The notes beneath the pieces were generated by a model, which did no database searches, was not told the DNA's origin, and saw only the letters and a list, made by a program, of their open reading frames with translations. A stretch of 64,000 bases of DNA from Bacillus nitratireducens (GTDB lineage Bacteria; Bacillota; Bacilli; Bacillales; Bacillaceae_G), in assembly GCF_001884135.1 (NCBI RefSeq), contig NZ_MAOC01000027.1, forward strand, positions 1 to 64,000. Direction: 5' to 3'. Below, one piece after another: positions 42,359 to 52,184 of this stretch (positions are counted from its first letter, which is position 1; each line of letters starts with the position of its first letter). The position numbers were made by a program, and so were the translations under genes.

Positions 42359-44488
42359 GTGGTGAAAAAGAAAAAAGAGAAAAGTGGTAGAGCACTACCT
42401 ATACGGTTAAATATTTTATTCTTTTGCGTATTTTTATTATTTTCTGGAATTATAATCCAGTTAGGTAAAGTGCAAATTTTCGATGGAGAAACATATAAGA
42501 ATGAAGTAGAAAAAAGAGAGAATGCAACTGTTAGTCTGACAGTACCACGCGGCAAAATTTATGATCGTGAAGGGAATCCAGTAGTGGACAATAAGTCTTT
42601 ACGTACGATTACATATACAAAGGTGAAAGGTGTAAAATCGGAAGAAATGCTAAAAACTGCAAGACAACTTGCAGAAATAATTGAAATGCCGCAAGAAGAT
42701 ATAGATAAGTTAACCGAGACGGATAAGAAAGATTTTTGGATGCAATTAAATCCAAAACTTGCTGAAAATCTAGTATCTAAAAAAGAAATAGATACATTTA
42801 GAGAGAAGGATATTAGCGGTAAGAAGCTAGATAAAAAAATAGAAGAGTTAAAAAGAAAACGAGTTACAGATAAAGATCTTCAGGAATTAACAGCAAAAGA
42901 CATAGAAGTGTTAGCTATTAAAAGTAAAATGACTTCAGGTTATCAAATGGCGCCACAAATTATAAAAAAAGATGTTAGTGAAAAGGAATTTACAATAATT
43001 AGTGAAGGTTTAGCGAATCTCCCAGGTGTAGACGTATCGGTTGATTGGGAGAGAGTTTATGTAAATGATGGACTATTCCGATCCGTTCTTGGAAATGTTT
43101 CTAATGCCGATGAAGGATTACCAATTGAACGATTAGATTACTACTTGGTACGTGATTATAGCCGAAATGATAGGGTTGGAAAAAGTTATATCGAGCAGCA
43201 ATACGAAGATGTACTTCATGGTACAAAAAAAGAAGTAAGAAGCGTTGCTGATAAACAAGGTAATACAATTAGAACAGAAACAGTTTCTGCAGGGAAAAGC
43301 GGCAAGAATTTAACGTTAACAATTGATATGGAATTACAGAAAAAAGTAGAAGAGAGCATAGAAAAAATATTAAAGGCCTATAAAGGTTCAGAATCGATGT
43401 TGGACCGTGCTTTCGTTGTAATGATGAATCCGAAAAATGGTCAAGTATTATCAATGGCAGGGAAAAAGTTAGTAGAAAAAGACGGGAAAACAGAGATTGA
43501 AGATTATGCTTTAGGTACAATGACAAGTTCATATGAGCTTGGATCAACTGTTAAAGGTGCAACAATATTGACTGGTTTCGAAACGAAAGCTATAACACCA
43601 GGTACTTATTTTTATGATGCACCTATGAAGTTTAAAGGTACTAAGGAGAAGAAGTCTTGGAAAGAGTTTGGAAATATAGATGATTTAAGAGCGTTACAAG
43701 TTTCTTCAAACGTGTATATGTTTAATACAGCATTAAAAATTGCAGGTGTGGATTATGTGAAAAATAGTTCATTAAATATTAAACAGGAATACTTTGATGA
43801 AATGAGGTATTATTTCAGGCAATTTGGATTAGGTGTTCCAACAGGCATCGATTTACCGAATGAAACGGCTGGACAAATTGGTAAAAAAGATAACCAGCCA
43901 GGTTTTTTATTAGACTACTCAATTGGCCAGTATGACACGTATACACCGCTTCAGCTTGTACAGTATATTTCAACAATCGCAAACGGTGGATATCGAATGA
44001 AGCCACAAATTGTTCAAGAGGTTAGAGAGCAAACCGCTCAAAAGGATGAAATCGGTAAAGTGGTGCATGCAATAGAGCCCGTTGTTTTAAATAGAATTGA
44101 TATGAAAGAAGAATATATCAATCAAGTAAAAGAAGGATTTAGAAGAGTATTCCAAGAAGGGGATGGAACGGGAGTAAGGGCGTTCCAAAAAGCACCATAT
44201 AAACCAGCTGGCAAAACAGGAACTGCACAGACTGTATACGGTGGAGAAAGTGATATTGGGAGAAATGAGAAAGGCGATCGTAGAGAATGCTATAATTTAA
44301 CATTAGCAGGATATGCGCCATATGATGATCCAGAAGTAGCATTTTCCGTTGTAGTACCATGGGTTATAGATGATAAGTCTGGTATTAACTCTGATATTGG
44401 AAAAGAAGTTTTAGATGCTTATTTTGATTTAAAAAATAAGCGATTAGCTGGCGAAGTACCAAAAATAGATGACTCTAAAGAGAATTAA
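42359..44488 (+). CDS. pbpA: Penicillin-binding transpeptidase, PbpA/PbpH type
   Basis: A 709-residue class B PBP closely resembling B. subtilis PbpA (PBP2a), which supports cylindrical wall growth. One N-terminal membrane anchor (about 18-38) precedes the dimerisation region (PRGKIYDREGNPV). The transpeptidase has S396-xx-K399 (STVK), SSN at 449-451, and KTG at 619-621. GTG 42359 is taken as start because AAGGAG lies eight bases before it; the upstream ATG 42329 has no site and would add ten residues. Whether it is pbpA or its near-twin pbpH cannot be fixed. Confidence 0.88.
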   Translation: MVKKKKEKSGRALPIRLNILFFCVFLLFSGIIIQLGKVQIFDGETYKNEVEKRENATVSLTVPRGKIYDREGNPVVDNKSLRTITYTKVKGVKSEEMLKTARQLAEIIEMPQEDIDKLTETDKKDFWMQLNPKLAENLVSKKEIDTFREKDISGKKLDKKIEELKRKRVTDKDLQELTAKDIEVLAIKSKMTSGYQMAPQIIKKDVSEKEFTIISEGLANLPGVDVSVDWERVYVNDGLFRSVLGNVSNADEGLPIERLDYYLVRDYSRNDRVGKSYIEQQYEDVLHGTKKEVRSVADKQGNTIRTETVSAGKSGKNLTLTIDMELQKKVEESIEKILKAYKGSESMLDRAFVVMMNPKNGQVLSMAGKKLVEKDGKTEIEDYALGTMTSSYELGSTVKGATILTGFETKAITPGTYFYDAPMKFKGTKEKKSWKEFGNIDDLRALQVSSNVYMFNTALKIAGVDYVKNSSLNIKQEYFDEMRYYFRQFGLGVPTGIDLPNETAGQIGKKDNQPGFLLDYSIGQYDTYTPLQLVQYISTIANGGYRMKPQIVQEVREQTAQKDEIGKVVHAIEPVVLNRIDMKEEYINQVKEGFRRVFQEGDGTGVRAFQKAPYKPAGKTGTAQTVYGGESDIGRNEKGDRRECYNLTLAGYAPYDDPEVAFSVVVPWVIDDKSGINSDIGKEVLDAYFDLKNKRLAGEVPKIDDSKEN

Positions 44489-44497
44489 AATATACGA

Positions 44498-44536
44498 AAC
44501 GTCTCTAGCAATTATATGAACTAGAGGCGTTTTTTA
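44498..44536 (+). terminator. Terminator of the pbpA-like gene
   Basis: AACGTCTCTAG (44498-44508) and CTAGAGGCGTT (44521-44531), one wobble, and then T-rich. Confidence 0.85.
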
Positions 44537-44574
44537 CATACGAATAGATTAGAAATGAGGTATATATAAAGCAA

Positions 44575-44855
44575 TTGATTCTAAAAGATTGGAGAAAAAT
44601 ATGTAGCTATATTTTAATTATAATAGGAATTATTTTTATTAATAAGTCATTTTTATTTTGTATGGTAGAAGGAATTTCGATTTTTCAAACTGTAGAGAAA
44701 TGAAAGTTCCCACGCATAAATTATTTGTGTTAGTTGAAAATCGAAATCATAGTAAAGATAGTAGGAATACGCTTGGACTAATTGATGAGTCACATATAAT
44801 AGGTAAAGTAAAAATGGTATATTATCCATTTGATCAAATAAAATGGTTAAAATAA
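44575..44855 (+). pseudogene. Broken type I signal peptidase gene
   Basis: From TTG 44575 one frame reads LKDWRKICSYILIIIG and CMVEGISIFQTVEK, the anchor and start of the active-site region of SipS/LepB, but the SM..PT catalytic Ser block is garbled and the frame stops at TGA 44701. A second frame (from about 44700) reads the box E-like tail VPTHKLFVLVENRNHS, KDSRNTLG, IIGKVKMVYYPF. The catalytic Ser region and the Lys block between are lost (roughly 60-80 residues deleted) and a frameshift joins the rest. Confidence 0.8.
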
Positions 44856-44958
44856 TTCTATTAACTATTCACGTTTTATAAAATAATTCATATATTGATA
44901 GCATAGGACAAGCAGAAAAGCTTATCCTAACCTCACAGAACACTCCTTATCACAGTTA

Positions 44959-44984
44959 GGCATCTACTTATGTAGATGCCTTTT
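44959..44984 (+). terminator. Isolated terminator-like hairpin
   Basis: GGCATCTAC (44959-44967) and GTAGATGCC (44972-44980), then TTTTCC. It follows the signal peptidase remnant, with no other gene nearby. It may end that dead transcript or a small RNA. Confidence 0.6.
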
Positions 44985-45110
44985 CCGATGTCTGATAATT
45001 ATTTATCAACCTAAAGTAGTAAGTATATTGGGACTATTAAGGGAAGATTGCTTGTAATAATAACAGTACGATTAATAAGAGAACATTGACTTGTAAGGAG
45101 TGAGAAATAA

Positions 45111-46289
45111 GTGATGAATATTTTAATAGTTAATTTTCCTGCAGAGGGACATGTAAATCCTACATTAAGTTTAGTAAAGGCCTATACTGAAAGAGGTGAT
45201 AACGTACACTATATTACAACGGAAAGCTTTAAGGAAAGGCTTGAAGTTTTGGGAGCTATTGTACATACTCATCCGGATTTATTAAAGGAGATTTCTATTG
45301 ATAATGAAACTTCATATGGATTAAAATCTTTCTTTCATGTACATGTTCAAACTTCTTTATACATATTAGAAATTACGAAACGATTATGTAAAAGCATTAA
45401 TTTTGATTTCGTAGTTTATGATATATTTGGTGCTGGAGAGTTAGTAAAGGAATATTTACAAGTTCCAGGCATAGTTTCCTCTCCTATATTTTTAATTCCA
45501 CCAGTATTATTGGAAACCTTGCCTTTTCATCCAAATGCAGAAATACAATTCCAACCCGATGAACTCTCTGAAAAGTTACTGTATCAAATGGAACATGAAT
45601 TTGGAGTAAAGCCCAAAAATAATCTTCAATTTATGCATAATAAGGGAGATATTAGTCTCGTGTATACAAGTCGTTATTTTCAACCTAATAGCGATTCGTT
45701 CGGAGAAAACAATATTTTTATTGGACCGAGTATTATAAAGCGCAAAACAAATGTAAAGTTTCCACTTGAATTGCTTTCAAAAAAGAAAGTTATTTATATT
45801 TCAATGGGAACACTTCTCGAAGGGCTCGAACCATTTTTTAATACTTGTATTGATGCTTTTTCAAATTTCGAAGGGATTGTAGTAATGGCGATCGGTGATA
45901 GAAATGATATTTCAAAAATTAAGCAATCGCCAGACAACTTTATTATAACCCCTTACGTACCTCAATCAGAAATATTAAGTGAAGCAGATGTTTTTATTAC
46001 ACATGGTGGAATGAATAGTGTGCACGATGCAATCCATTATAATGTCCCATTTGTGATAATACCGCATGATAAAGATCAACCTATGATAGCGCAAAGATTA
46101 ACTGAGCTTGAGGCAGCACATAGATTATTGAAAGAGCATGTTAATGTGCAAACTTTAAAAAAGGCAGTAACAGATGTTCTTTCAAATGAAAAGTATAGAC
46201 ATGGCATTCGAAAATTGAATGAAAGTTTTTTAGAGTGTGGTGGTTCCAAAAGAGCCATTGCAGTTATTGATGCTCTTTTAAATAAATAG
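45111..46289 (+). CDS. MGT-family glycosyltransferase
   Basis: A 392-residue GT1/UGT-type glycosyltransferase of the macrolide/YjiC group. The N terminus MNILIVNFPAEGHVNPTL is typical, and the donor site FITHGGMNSVHDAIHYNVP with the following IPHDKDQPMIAQRL is intact. It probably transfers glucose or another UDP-sugar to a small molecule or antibiotic; the acceptor is unknown. AAGGAG lies ten bases before GTG 45111 and 13 before ATG 45114, so the start could be either. It is a single gene ending in a bidirectional hairpin. Confidence 0.9.
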   Translation: MMNILIVNFPAEGHVNPTLSLVKAYTERGDNVHYITTESFKERLEVLGAIVHTHPDLLKEISIDNETSYGLKSFFHVHVQTSLYILEITKRLCKSINFDFVVYDIFGAGELVKEYLQVPGIVSSPIFLIPPVLLETLPFHPNAEIQFQPDELSEKLLYQMEHEFGVKPKNNLQFMHNKGDISLVYTSRYFQPNSDSFGENNIFIGPSIIKRKTNVKFPLELLSKKKVIYISMGTLLEGLEPFFNTCIDAFSNFEGIVVMAIGDRNDISKIKQSPDNFIITPYVPQSEILSEADVFITHGGMNSVHDAIHYNVPFVIIPHDKDQPMIAQRLTELEAAHRLLKEHVNVQTLKKAVTDVLSNEKYRHGIRKLNESFLECGGSKRAIAVIDALLNK

Positions 46290-46296
46290 TTCGGAC

Positions 46297-46337
46297 AATA
46301 TAAAAGCATAGAGGCTCTACCTGTATGCTTTTATATT
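46297..46337. terminator. Bidirectional terminator
   Basis: A 14-bp stem (46297-46310 and 46324-46337) between convergent glycosyltransferase and racemase genes. Confidence 0.8.
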
Positions 46338-46338
46338 A

Positions 46339-47019
46339 TTATCCAGCAAATTGTACAGCAGTATTTGCATGTAAAAAAGCAGTATCAAAAACAGGAACAG
46401 TAAGGTCATTTTTGGAAATAAGCAATGGTATTTCAGTACAGCCTAGTAATATTCCTTCCGCACCATTTTGAATTAATGAATTGGTAATTTGTATTAGTTT
46501 TTCTTTTGATGTTTCTGAAATAATTCCTCTACTTAATTCATTTAATATGACGTGATGGATAAAAGTTCTTTCTTCGTCATTTGGGATAATTGTCTCAATG
46601 TTATATTTTGCTAGTCGTGATGTATAAAAATCTTGTTCCATCGTTTGTTTCGTTCCTAATAATCCGATCCGTTTTATATTCTGTTCTACCATTTCTTTAG
46701 CACTTACATCACCGATATGAAGAAGTGGGATTGATATTGCTTGTTCTACTTCCTCAGCAAATAGATGTACAGTATTAGAACACATTAGTAAACATTCAGC
46801 TCCTGAGTTTTCTACCTTTTTTGCTACCGTGACTAATTCATTTTTCACTTCTTCATATTGATGGTTTTGCAATAATGTAGTTACCTCCCCAAAGTCCATG
46901 CTATATAAAACAAGCTTCGCATTTTGATTATATTTAGAGAGAGTAAGTGTATTAATATGTTTATAGTACAATGATGTTGATTCCCAACTTAGTCCGCCAA
47001 TTAAGCCAATTACTTTCAT
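46339..47019 (-). CDS. Aspartate/glutamate racemase family protein
   Basis: A 226-residue PLP-independent racemase of the Asp/Glu/hydantoin superfamily, of the YgeA/aspartate racemase type. Two catalytic Cys are visible: CSNTVH near 80 and the GCTEIPLL motif near 190. The N terminus is MKVIGLIGGLSWESTSLYY, the family hallmark. ATG 47019 follows GGGAGG by eight bases; ATG 47022 is one codon earlier. Specificity for Asp or Glu is not settled by the sequence. Confidence 0.88.
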   Translation of the reverse strand: MKVIGLIGGLSWESTSLYYKHINTLTLSKYNQNAKLVLYSMDFGEVTTLLQNHQYEEVKNELVTVAKKVENSGAECLLMCSNTVHLFAEEVEQAISIPLLHIGDVSAKEMVEQNIKRIGLLGTKQTMEQDFYTSRLAKYNIETIIPNDEERTFIHHVILNELSRGIISETSKEKLIQITNSLIQNGAEGILLGCTEIPLLISKNDLTVPVFDTAFLHANTAVQFAG

Positions 47020-47174
47020 CATGCATTCCTCCCGTAACAATTTCGAATTCATTATTTCACAATTCCGATAAGAATACAATGATTTAAATGAACTATTTAT
47101 CGAAAAATAAAAATAGTAAGAAAAGTATTGAAATTATTTGTTGTTAGTGCCATAATACAGATTACAAATACATA

Positions 47175-47286
47175 CTTATCCAGAGAGGTAGAGGGAACGG
47201 CCCTATGAAACCTCAGCAACCCCTATGTTATTACATAGGAAGGTGCTAATTCCGCAGAGGACACTATGTGTTTTTTGAAAGATAAG
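47175..47286 (+). ncRNA. SAM-I riboswitch (S box)
   Basis: All S-box blocks are in order: CTTATCCAGAGAGGTAGAGG, GAACGGCCCTATGAAACC, TCAGCAACC, AAGGTGCTAATTCC, and the closing GATAAG (47281-47286) pairing with CTTATC. It is expected to end transcription when S-adenosylmethionine is high. Confidence 0.97.
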
Positions 47287-47307
47287 GGGATTCTTGTACG
47301 TGAAAGA

Positions 47308-47340
47308 AAATGACCTCTTATTTAAGAGGTCATTTTTTGT
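47308..47340 (+). terminator. SAM riboswitch terminator
   Basis: A 13-bp stem (47308-47320 and 47323-47335) ending in six T. Confidence 0.92.
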
Positions 47341-47409
47341 TGTATAGAAAGGAAGTGTCGATGCATAATTCATTTTCAAAATAAATATAGAGTATTAAAA
47401 GTTGAATAA

Positions 47410-47976
<567 letters not shown>

Positions 47977-47986
47977 GGATGAATAC

Positions 47987-49687
47987 ATGCAACCAATTAT
48001 TTCTTTTGAACAATTTACCTTTCAATATAGGCATGCCACGCAGCCTACTTTAAAAAATATTACATTTCAAATATATCCTGGGGAAAAGGTACTTATCGCT
48101 GGACGAAGTGGTTCAGGTAAGTCAACATTAGCTCATTGTATAAATGGACTAATCCCATTTTCTTACGAAGGGATAAGTACCGGTAACATTTTAATAGCTG
48201 GAAAGGATCCGAGAAAAGGTAGTGTTTTTGAACAGAGTAAACACGTAGGGACAATATTACAAGATCAAGATTCACAATTTATAGGCCTTACTGTCGAAGA
48301 GGATGTAGCATTTGCATTAGAAAACGATTGTGTAAATCAAATAGAAATGAGAAAGATTGTTACGGATTCTTTAAAAAAGGTAAGCATGCAGGACTTTCAT
48401 ACACAAAGTCCGCATGAATTATCAGGAGGTCAAAAACAGACAGTCTCTCTTGCAGGTCTGCTAACGACAAATGCAGATATATTATTATTTGATGAACCGT
48501 TAGCTAATTTGGATCCTGCATGTAGTTTGAATACAATAGAACTCATTAAAAATATAAATGAGAAATATAATAAAACAATTGTAATTATTGAACATCGAAT
48601 AGAAGAAATTTTAAACCTTGATTTAGATAAAATTATTTTAATAGATGAGGGAGAAGTTATTGCCATTGGTTCACCAGATAGTATTTTAAATTCTAATATA
48701 TTACCAAATATCGGAATAAGAGAACCTATTTATATAGAAGCGCTAAAGAAATTAAATTTTGACAGTAACAATGTTAGGGCATTTCCAATTAAAAATCTTC
48801 GTAATGAAGACGTTCATAGCCTATTAAAGAACTGGATGCAGAAGCAAGATTCATCAAAAAACAAATATATTAAAAAAGCCTTATGCAAGATAGAAAATTT
48901 ATCTTATACGTACAATAACAAACATACAGCCTTAGAAGATATCAACCTTTCAATAGGAGAGGGAGAAATAATAGCGTTATTGGGTCATAATGGAGCAGGG
49001 AAATCGACATTAGCTCATACTCTTATAGGAATAAATAAAACAAAGAATGGGAGAATAACATTTGATGGAGAAAATATAAATTCTTGGTCTATTCGTAAAC
49101 GCGGGGAAATTATTTCTTACGTTATGCAAAACCCAAATCAAATGATTACACAGCCTACTGTTTTAGAAGAGGTTTCATACTCATTAAAATTAAAAAAGGT
49201 TTCTAAAGATGAGATTGAGACAAGAGTCGAAAAAGCTTTAAGAATTTGTGGATTATATCCATTTCGTAACTGGCCAATTCAGGCATTAAGCTATGGACAA
49301 AAAAAGAGGCTTACTATTGCATCTGTACTTATAACAAACCCAAAACTTATTGTATTAGATGAGCCGACGGCTGGACAAGATTATTACCATTACAAACAGT
49401 TTATGTCGTTTATTAGAAAACTGGCTGAAAGGGGCATATCCTTTATTATTATCACACACGATATGAATCTTGCTTTAGAATATGCAGATCGAGCGGTAGT
49501 TCTGCATGAAGGGAAAATTATTGCGGACAATACTGTATCTGCTGTTTTAGGGGATCAACGAGTGTTACAAAGAGCTAATCTACGGGAGATTTCATTAATA
49601 AAACTAGCTAAATTAAGTGGAATTTCAACTCCAGAAACATTTGTAAAACTTTACATTGAGGCTAATAGGAGGGAGGAATATGCATAA
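47987..49687 (+). CDS. ECF transporter duplicated ATPase
   Basis: A 566-residue protein with two fused ABC ATPase domains. The first has GRSGSGKST (about 36-44), the signature ELSGGQKQ and Walker B LLFDEPLANLDP. The second has GHNGAGKST, the signature ALSYGQKKR and LIVLDEPTAGQD. It couples ATP use to the S and T components. ATG 47987, ten bases after the S-gene stop, is preferred to ATG 47966 inside that gene. It overlaps the T-component gene by eight bases. Confidence 0.93.
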   Translation: MQPIISFEQFTFQYRHATQPTLKNITFQIYPGEKVLIAGRSGSGKSTLAHCINGLIPFSYEGISTGNILIAGKDPRKGSVFEQSKHVGTILQDQDSQFIGLTVEEDVAFALENDCVNQIEMRKIVTDSLKKVSMQDFHTQSPHELSGGQKQTVSLAGLLTTNADILLFDEPLANLDPACSLNTIELIKNINEKYNKTIVIIEHRIEEILNLDLDKIILIDEGEVIAIGSPDSILNSNILPNIGIREPIYIEALKKLNFDSNNVRAFPIKNLRNEDVHSLLKNWMQKQDSSKNKYIKKALCKIENLSYTYNNKHTALEDINLSIGEGEIIALLGHNGAGKSTLAHTLIGINKTKNGRITFDGENINSWSIRKRGEIISYVMQNPNQMITQPTVLEEVSYSLKLKKVSKDEIETRVEKALRICGLYPFRNWPIQALSYGQKKRLTIASVLITNPKLIVLDEPTAGQDYYHYKQFMSFIRKLAERGISFIIITHDMNLALEYADRAVVLHEGKIIADNTVSAVLGDQRVLQRANLREISLIKLAKLSGISTPETFVKLYIEANRREEYA

Positions 49688-50480
49688 TACGTATTTTTAT
49701 CGTATGGATGGTGCAATTAAATTATCTTTATTTATATTTTGTATGACACTTACTTTTTTATTTTTTGATTTTCGTATATTGCTAATTTTATTTATTGTTG
49801 GATGTAGCGGCCTCTTAATTGCAAAAATTCAATTGCGTAAAATTATAGTTATTTTCAGCGTTATATTTACATTTAGTTTATTAAATTCCGTTATGATTCT
49901 TTTCATTACGCCCACCCATGGATCGGAATTAACGGGATCGTATACCTCTTTTTTTTATATAGGTTATGCAACAATTACATATGAAACTTTATTTTATGCA
50001 GCTACACTTTCATTGAAATATTTTACGTTATTACCATTTACACTTCTTTTTATTTATACAACTCATCCAAGTGAATTTGTGAGCAGCTTAAATAAATTTG
50101 CTGTTCCTTATAAAATTACATATGCAATAAATATTGCACTACGTTATATACCAAGCATTCAATCTGAATATATAATCATTAGACACGCACAGGAAGCAAG
50201 AGGCGTACCTTTTGAAAAAGGAGAAGCGAGCTTGTGGATTCGTATGAAAAACCGTGTTTTAATTTTTTGGCCACTTATTATTCATTCATTAGAAAGGATT
50301 GATACTGTTTCAAATGCAATGGATTTAAGAGGTTTTGGAAAAAAGGATAAACGAACGTGGTACTATGCAAAGGACGCACAAAAGGAGGATTACATCACAC
50401 TTTTTGTTGGTATTATCATTTTGGTTATTGCAGTTTACTTAAAGCTGAATGTATTCCAAAGTTTCTGGTACCCATTTTAA
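49680..50480 (+). CDS. ECF transporter T component
   Basis: A 266-residue membrane protein of the CbiQ family with about five helices. The coupling helices carry the ARG-type motif in HAQEARGVPFEKGE and the AMDLRGFGKKDKRTW block. It joins S and ATPase parts. AGGAGGGAGG stands right before ATG 49680; ATG 49656 upstream is not needed. It is the last gene of the SAM-riboswitch operon. Confidence 0.93.
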   Translation: MHNTYFYRMDGAIKLSLFIFCMTLTFLFFDFRILLILFIVGCSGLLIAKIQLRKIIVIFSVIFTFSLLNSVMILFITPTHGSELTGSYTSFFYIGYATITYETLFYAATLSLKYFTLLPFTLLFIYTTHPSEFVSSLNKFAVPYKITYAINIALRYIPSIQSEYIIIRHAQEARGVPFEKGEASLWIRMKNRVLIFWPLIIHSLERIDTVSNAMDLRGFGKKDKRTWYYAKDAQKEDYITLFVGIIILVIAVYLKLNVFQSFWYPF

Positions 50481-50508
50481 AGCGCTCTCAATAGAGTGCT
50501 TTTACTAA
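50479..50508 (+). terminator. Terminator of the ECF operon
   Basis: AAAGCGCTCT (50479-50488) and AGAGTGCTTT (50493-50502), a wobble pair, overlapping the stop codon. Confidence 0.8.
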
Positions 50509-50615
50509 TTTTTATGAAGACATGCTCAAAAAAAGGAGATACACATACTGTATAATACGAACCAGTTAAAATGATCAACTACCTATTAGTTTTCAAACCA
50601 AAAGGAGGAGAAAAT

Positions 50616-50714
50616 ATGAGTTTCGGTGGTTCTTGTGGTTTTGGTGGAGGTTTCGCTTTATTAGTTGTGTTATTTATTTTATTAATTATTGTTGGATGTA
50701 GCTGTTGGAGCTAA
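50616..50714 (+). CDS. YjcZ-type small sporulation peptide
   Basis: A 32-residue peptide, too short for most ORF searches. A Gly/Ser/Cys N terminus (SFGGSCGFGGGFA) precedes one hydrophobic helix (LLVVLFILLIIVG) and the ending CSCWS. This is the YjcZ family pattern common in Bacillus. AAAGGAGGAG stands before the ATG. The peptides are linked to sporulation by name and occurrence; their mechanism is unknown. Confidence 0.85.
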   Translation: MSFGGSCGFGGGFALLVVLFILLIIVGCSCWS

Positions 50715-50784
50715 GGGTACTAATTTCTAATTAGTCTCTTCTAAATGTAAACTAAAAAAACATAGTAGATACGTTTTGTATCGA

Positions 50785-50826
50785 AATAAATGAAAAAGGA
50801 GCTTAATAGCTCCTTTTTCATTTATT
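50785..50826. terminator. Bidirectional terminator
   Basis: A perfect 19-bp stem (50785-50803 and 50808-50826) with loop TAAT between YjcZ and the convergent kinase gene; it overlaps the kinase stop. Confidence 0.88.
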
Positions 50827-52089
50827 ATACGAAATCTCCTCATTATTGCATTTAGGTAAAGTGATAGTTAAGGTAGTTCCTTTATTGATAACACTTTGGA
50901 TTTTCAATGTGCCTCGCATCGTTTCGATAATTTTTACAGCAACCATTGTTCCTAAACCAGTACCTTTCGTTTTTGTACTAAAATATGGTTCGCCAAATCG
51001 ATTAATTTGCTCTTGCGACATTCCAATTCCACTATCTTCAATCCGTATTATGACCTTATTATTACTAACAGTTGCAGAAATAATTAGGTTACCGCCACTT
51101 GGCATTGCTTCTATACTGTTTTTTATTAAATTTAAAAAACATTGATGGAAGTGCTGTGTATTACCAATAATTATTCCTTCAGAGAACTCTTGTGTAATAT
51201 TAATATTATTCATATTACATAAAGGCAATATCATTTTTATAACTCGATGTAACTCGTGCTCCACTGAAATACAGTCTAGTTTTTCTGAAGCGGGTTTGGC
51301 AAAAGTTAAGTAATCATCAATAATTGCCTGTGCACGATTTAATTCTTCAAGTATATGTTCAATATACTCATCTCTGGATTGTTGGGTTATATTGGGTGTT
51401 TTTAAAAGTTGTGTAAATCCTTTTACAACCGTCAAGGGGTTCCGTACTTCATGTGAAATACTTGCAGCGAGTTGACTGACAATCTCCATTTTTTCAACTT
51501 TTATTAATTTTGATCGCATGCATATTGCATCTTTTAAAACTTCATTAAAATAGATCATAAATAATATTAAAATAGTTGGTAATAGAATGAAATAAATAAT
51601 GTACAAATTATTCACTTCAAAATCCGATAGAGTTAACACAATTACTGTTGTAAACACTGCAAGGAAAAAAGTTAAAAACATGGATGAAGCTACTTTCATT
51701 TTTCTATTGTATGTATTAAATTTTGATGATGCGAATGCTGTAATTATTAACATCGTTCCATACACAAGGATTGTTAACAAGCTAAAACCATAAAACATAA
51801 AACGTGTTATTAACAAAATCATGAGTAATGCAATACCGACAGGAAATCCACCATAAAGTGTACCAATTAAAAAGGGGATTTGTCTTAAATCGTGAATACA
51901 ATTTTCATCCATATAGATGGGGTATCGCATACATAAAATTAGTGGGATGCTCGTACAAAGAATGATAAGCAGTTTCTTATATTTCTTCCTAAAGTATCCA
52001 CTATCATAAATAAAATAAAAAACAAATATACTACTTAAAATATATAGAAGATTATTTAAAACATTTTGATTAATGTAAACAAAGTTCAT
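50818..52089 (-). CDS. KinB-like sensor histidine kinase
   Basis: A 423-residue membrane kinase. Five to six helices (about 10-180) form a 5TMR_LYT-like sensor, followed by HisKA with His about 213 in ASISHEVRNPLTVVKGF and an HATPase domain (NLIKNSIEAMPSGG, EDSGIGMSQEQI, GTGLGTMVAVKIIE). This order matches KinB, which feeds phosphate into the Spo0F phosphorelay. ATG 52089 after GGGGC is chosen over ATG 52137. No response regulator is adjacent, as expected for a phosphorelay kinase. Confidence 0.85.
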   Translation of the reverse strand: MNFVYINQNVLNNLLYILSSIFVFYFIYDSGYFRKKYKKLLIILCTSIPLILCMRYPIYMDENCIHDLRQIPFLIGTLYGGFPVGIALLMILLITRFMFYGFSLLTILVYGTMLIITAFASSKFNTYNRKMKVASSMFLTFFLAVFTTVIVLTLSDFEVNNLYIIYFILLPTILILFMIYFNEVLKDAICMRSKLIKVEKMEIVSQLAASISHEVRNPLTVVKGFTQLLKTPNITQQSRDEYIEHILEELNRAQAIIDDYLTFAKPASEKLDCISVEHELHRVIKMILPLCNMNNINITQEFSEGIIIGNTQHFHQCFLNLIKNSIEAMPSGGNLIISATVSNNKVIIRIEDSGIGMSQEQINRFGEPYFSTKTKGTGLGTMVAVKIIETMRGTLKIQSVINKGTTLTITLPKCNNEEISYNK

Positions 52090-52184
52090 AATACATGCCC
52101 CGTTATCCTGAATTTCAATCCCATATGTATTATACATTAAAAAAGTACAAGTTTTATATACACATTTTATAATGTATGTAGTTT

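Noticed and set aside
50571-50620. AATGATCAACTA before the YjcZ gene, like the MIN leader frames
   Set aside because: The frame reads on (MINYLL) into the YjcZ start; no hairpins A/B/C and no terminator are present, so it is probably chance.
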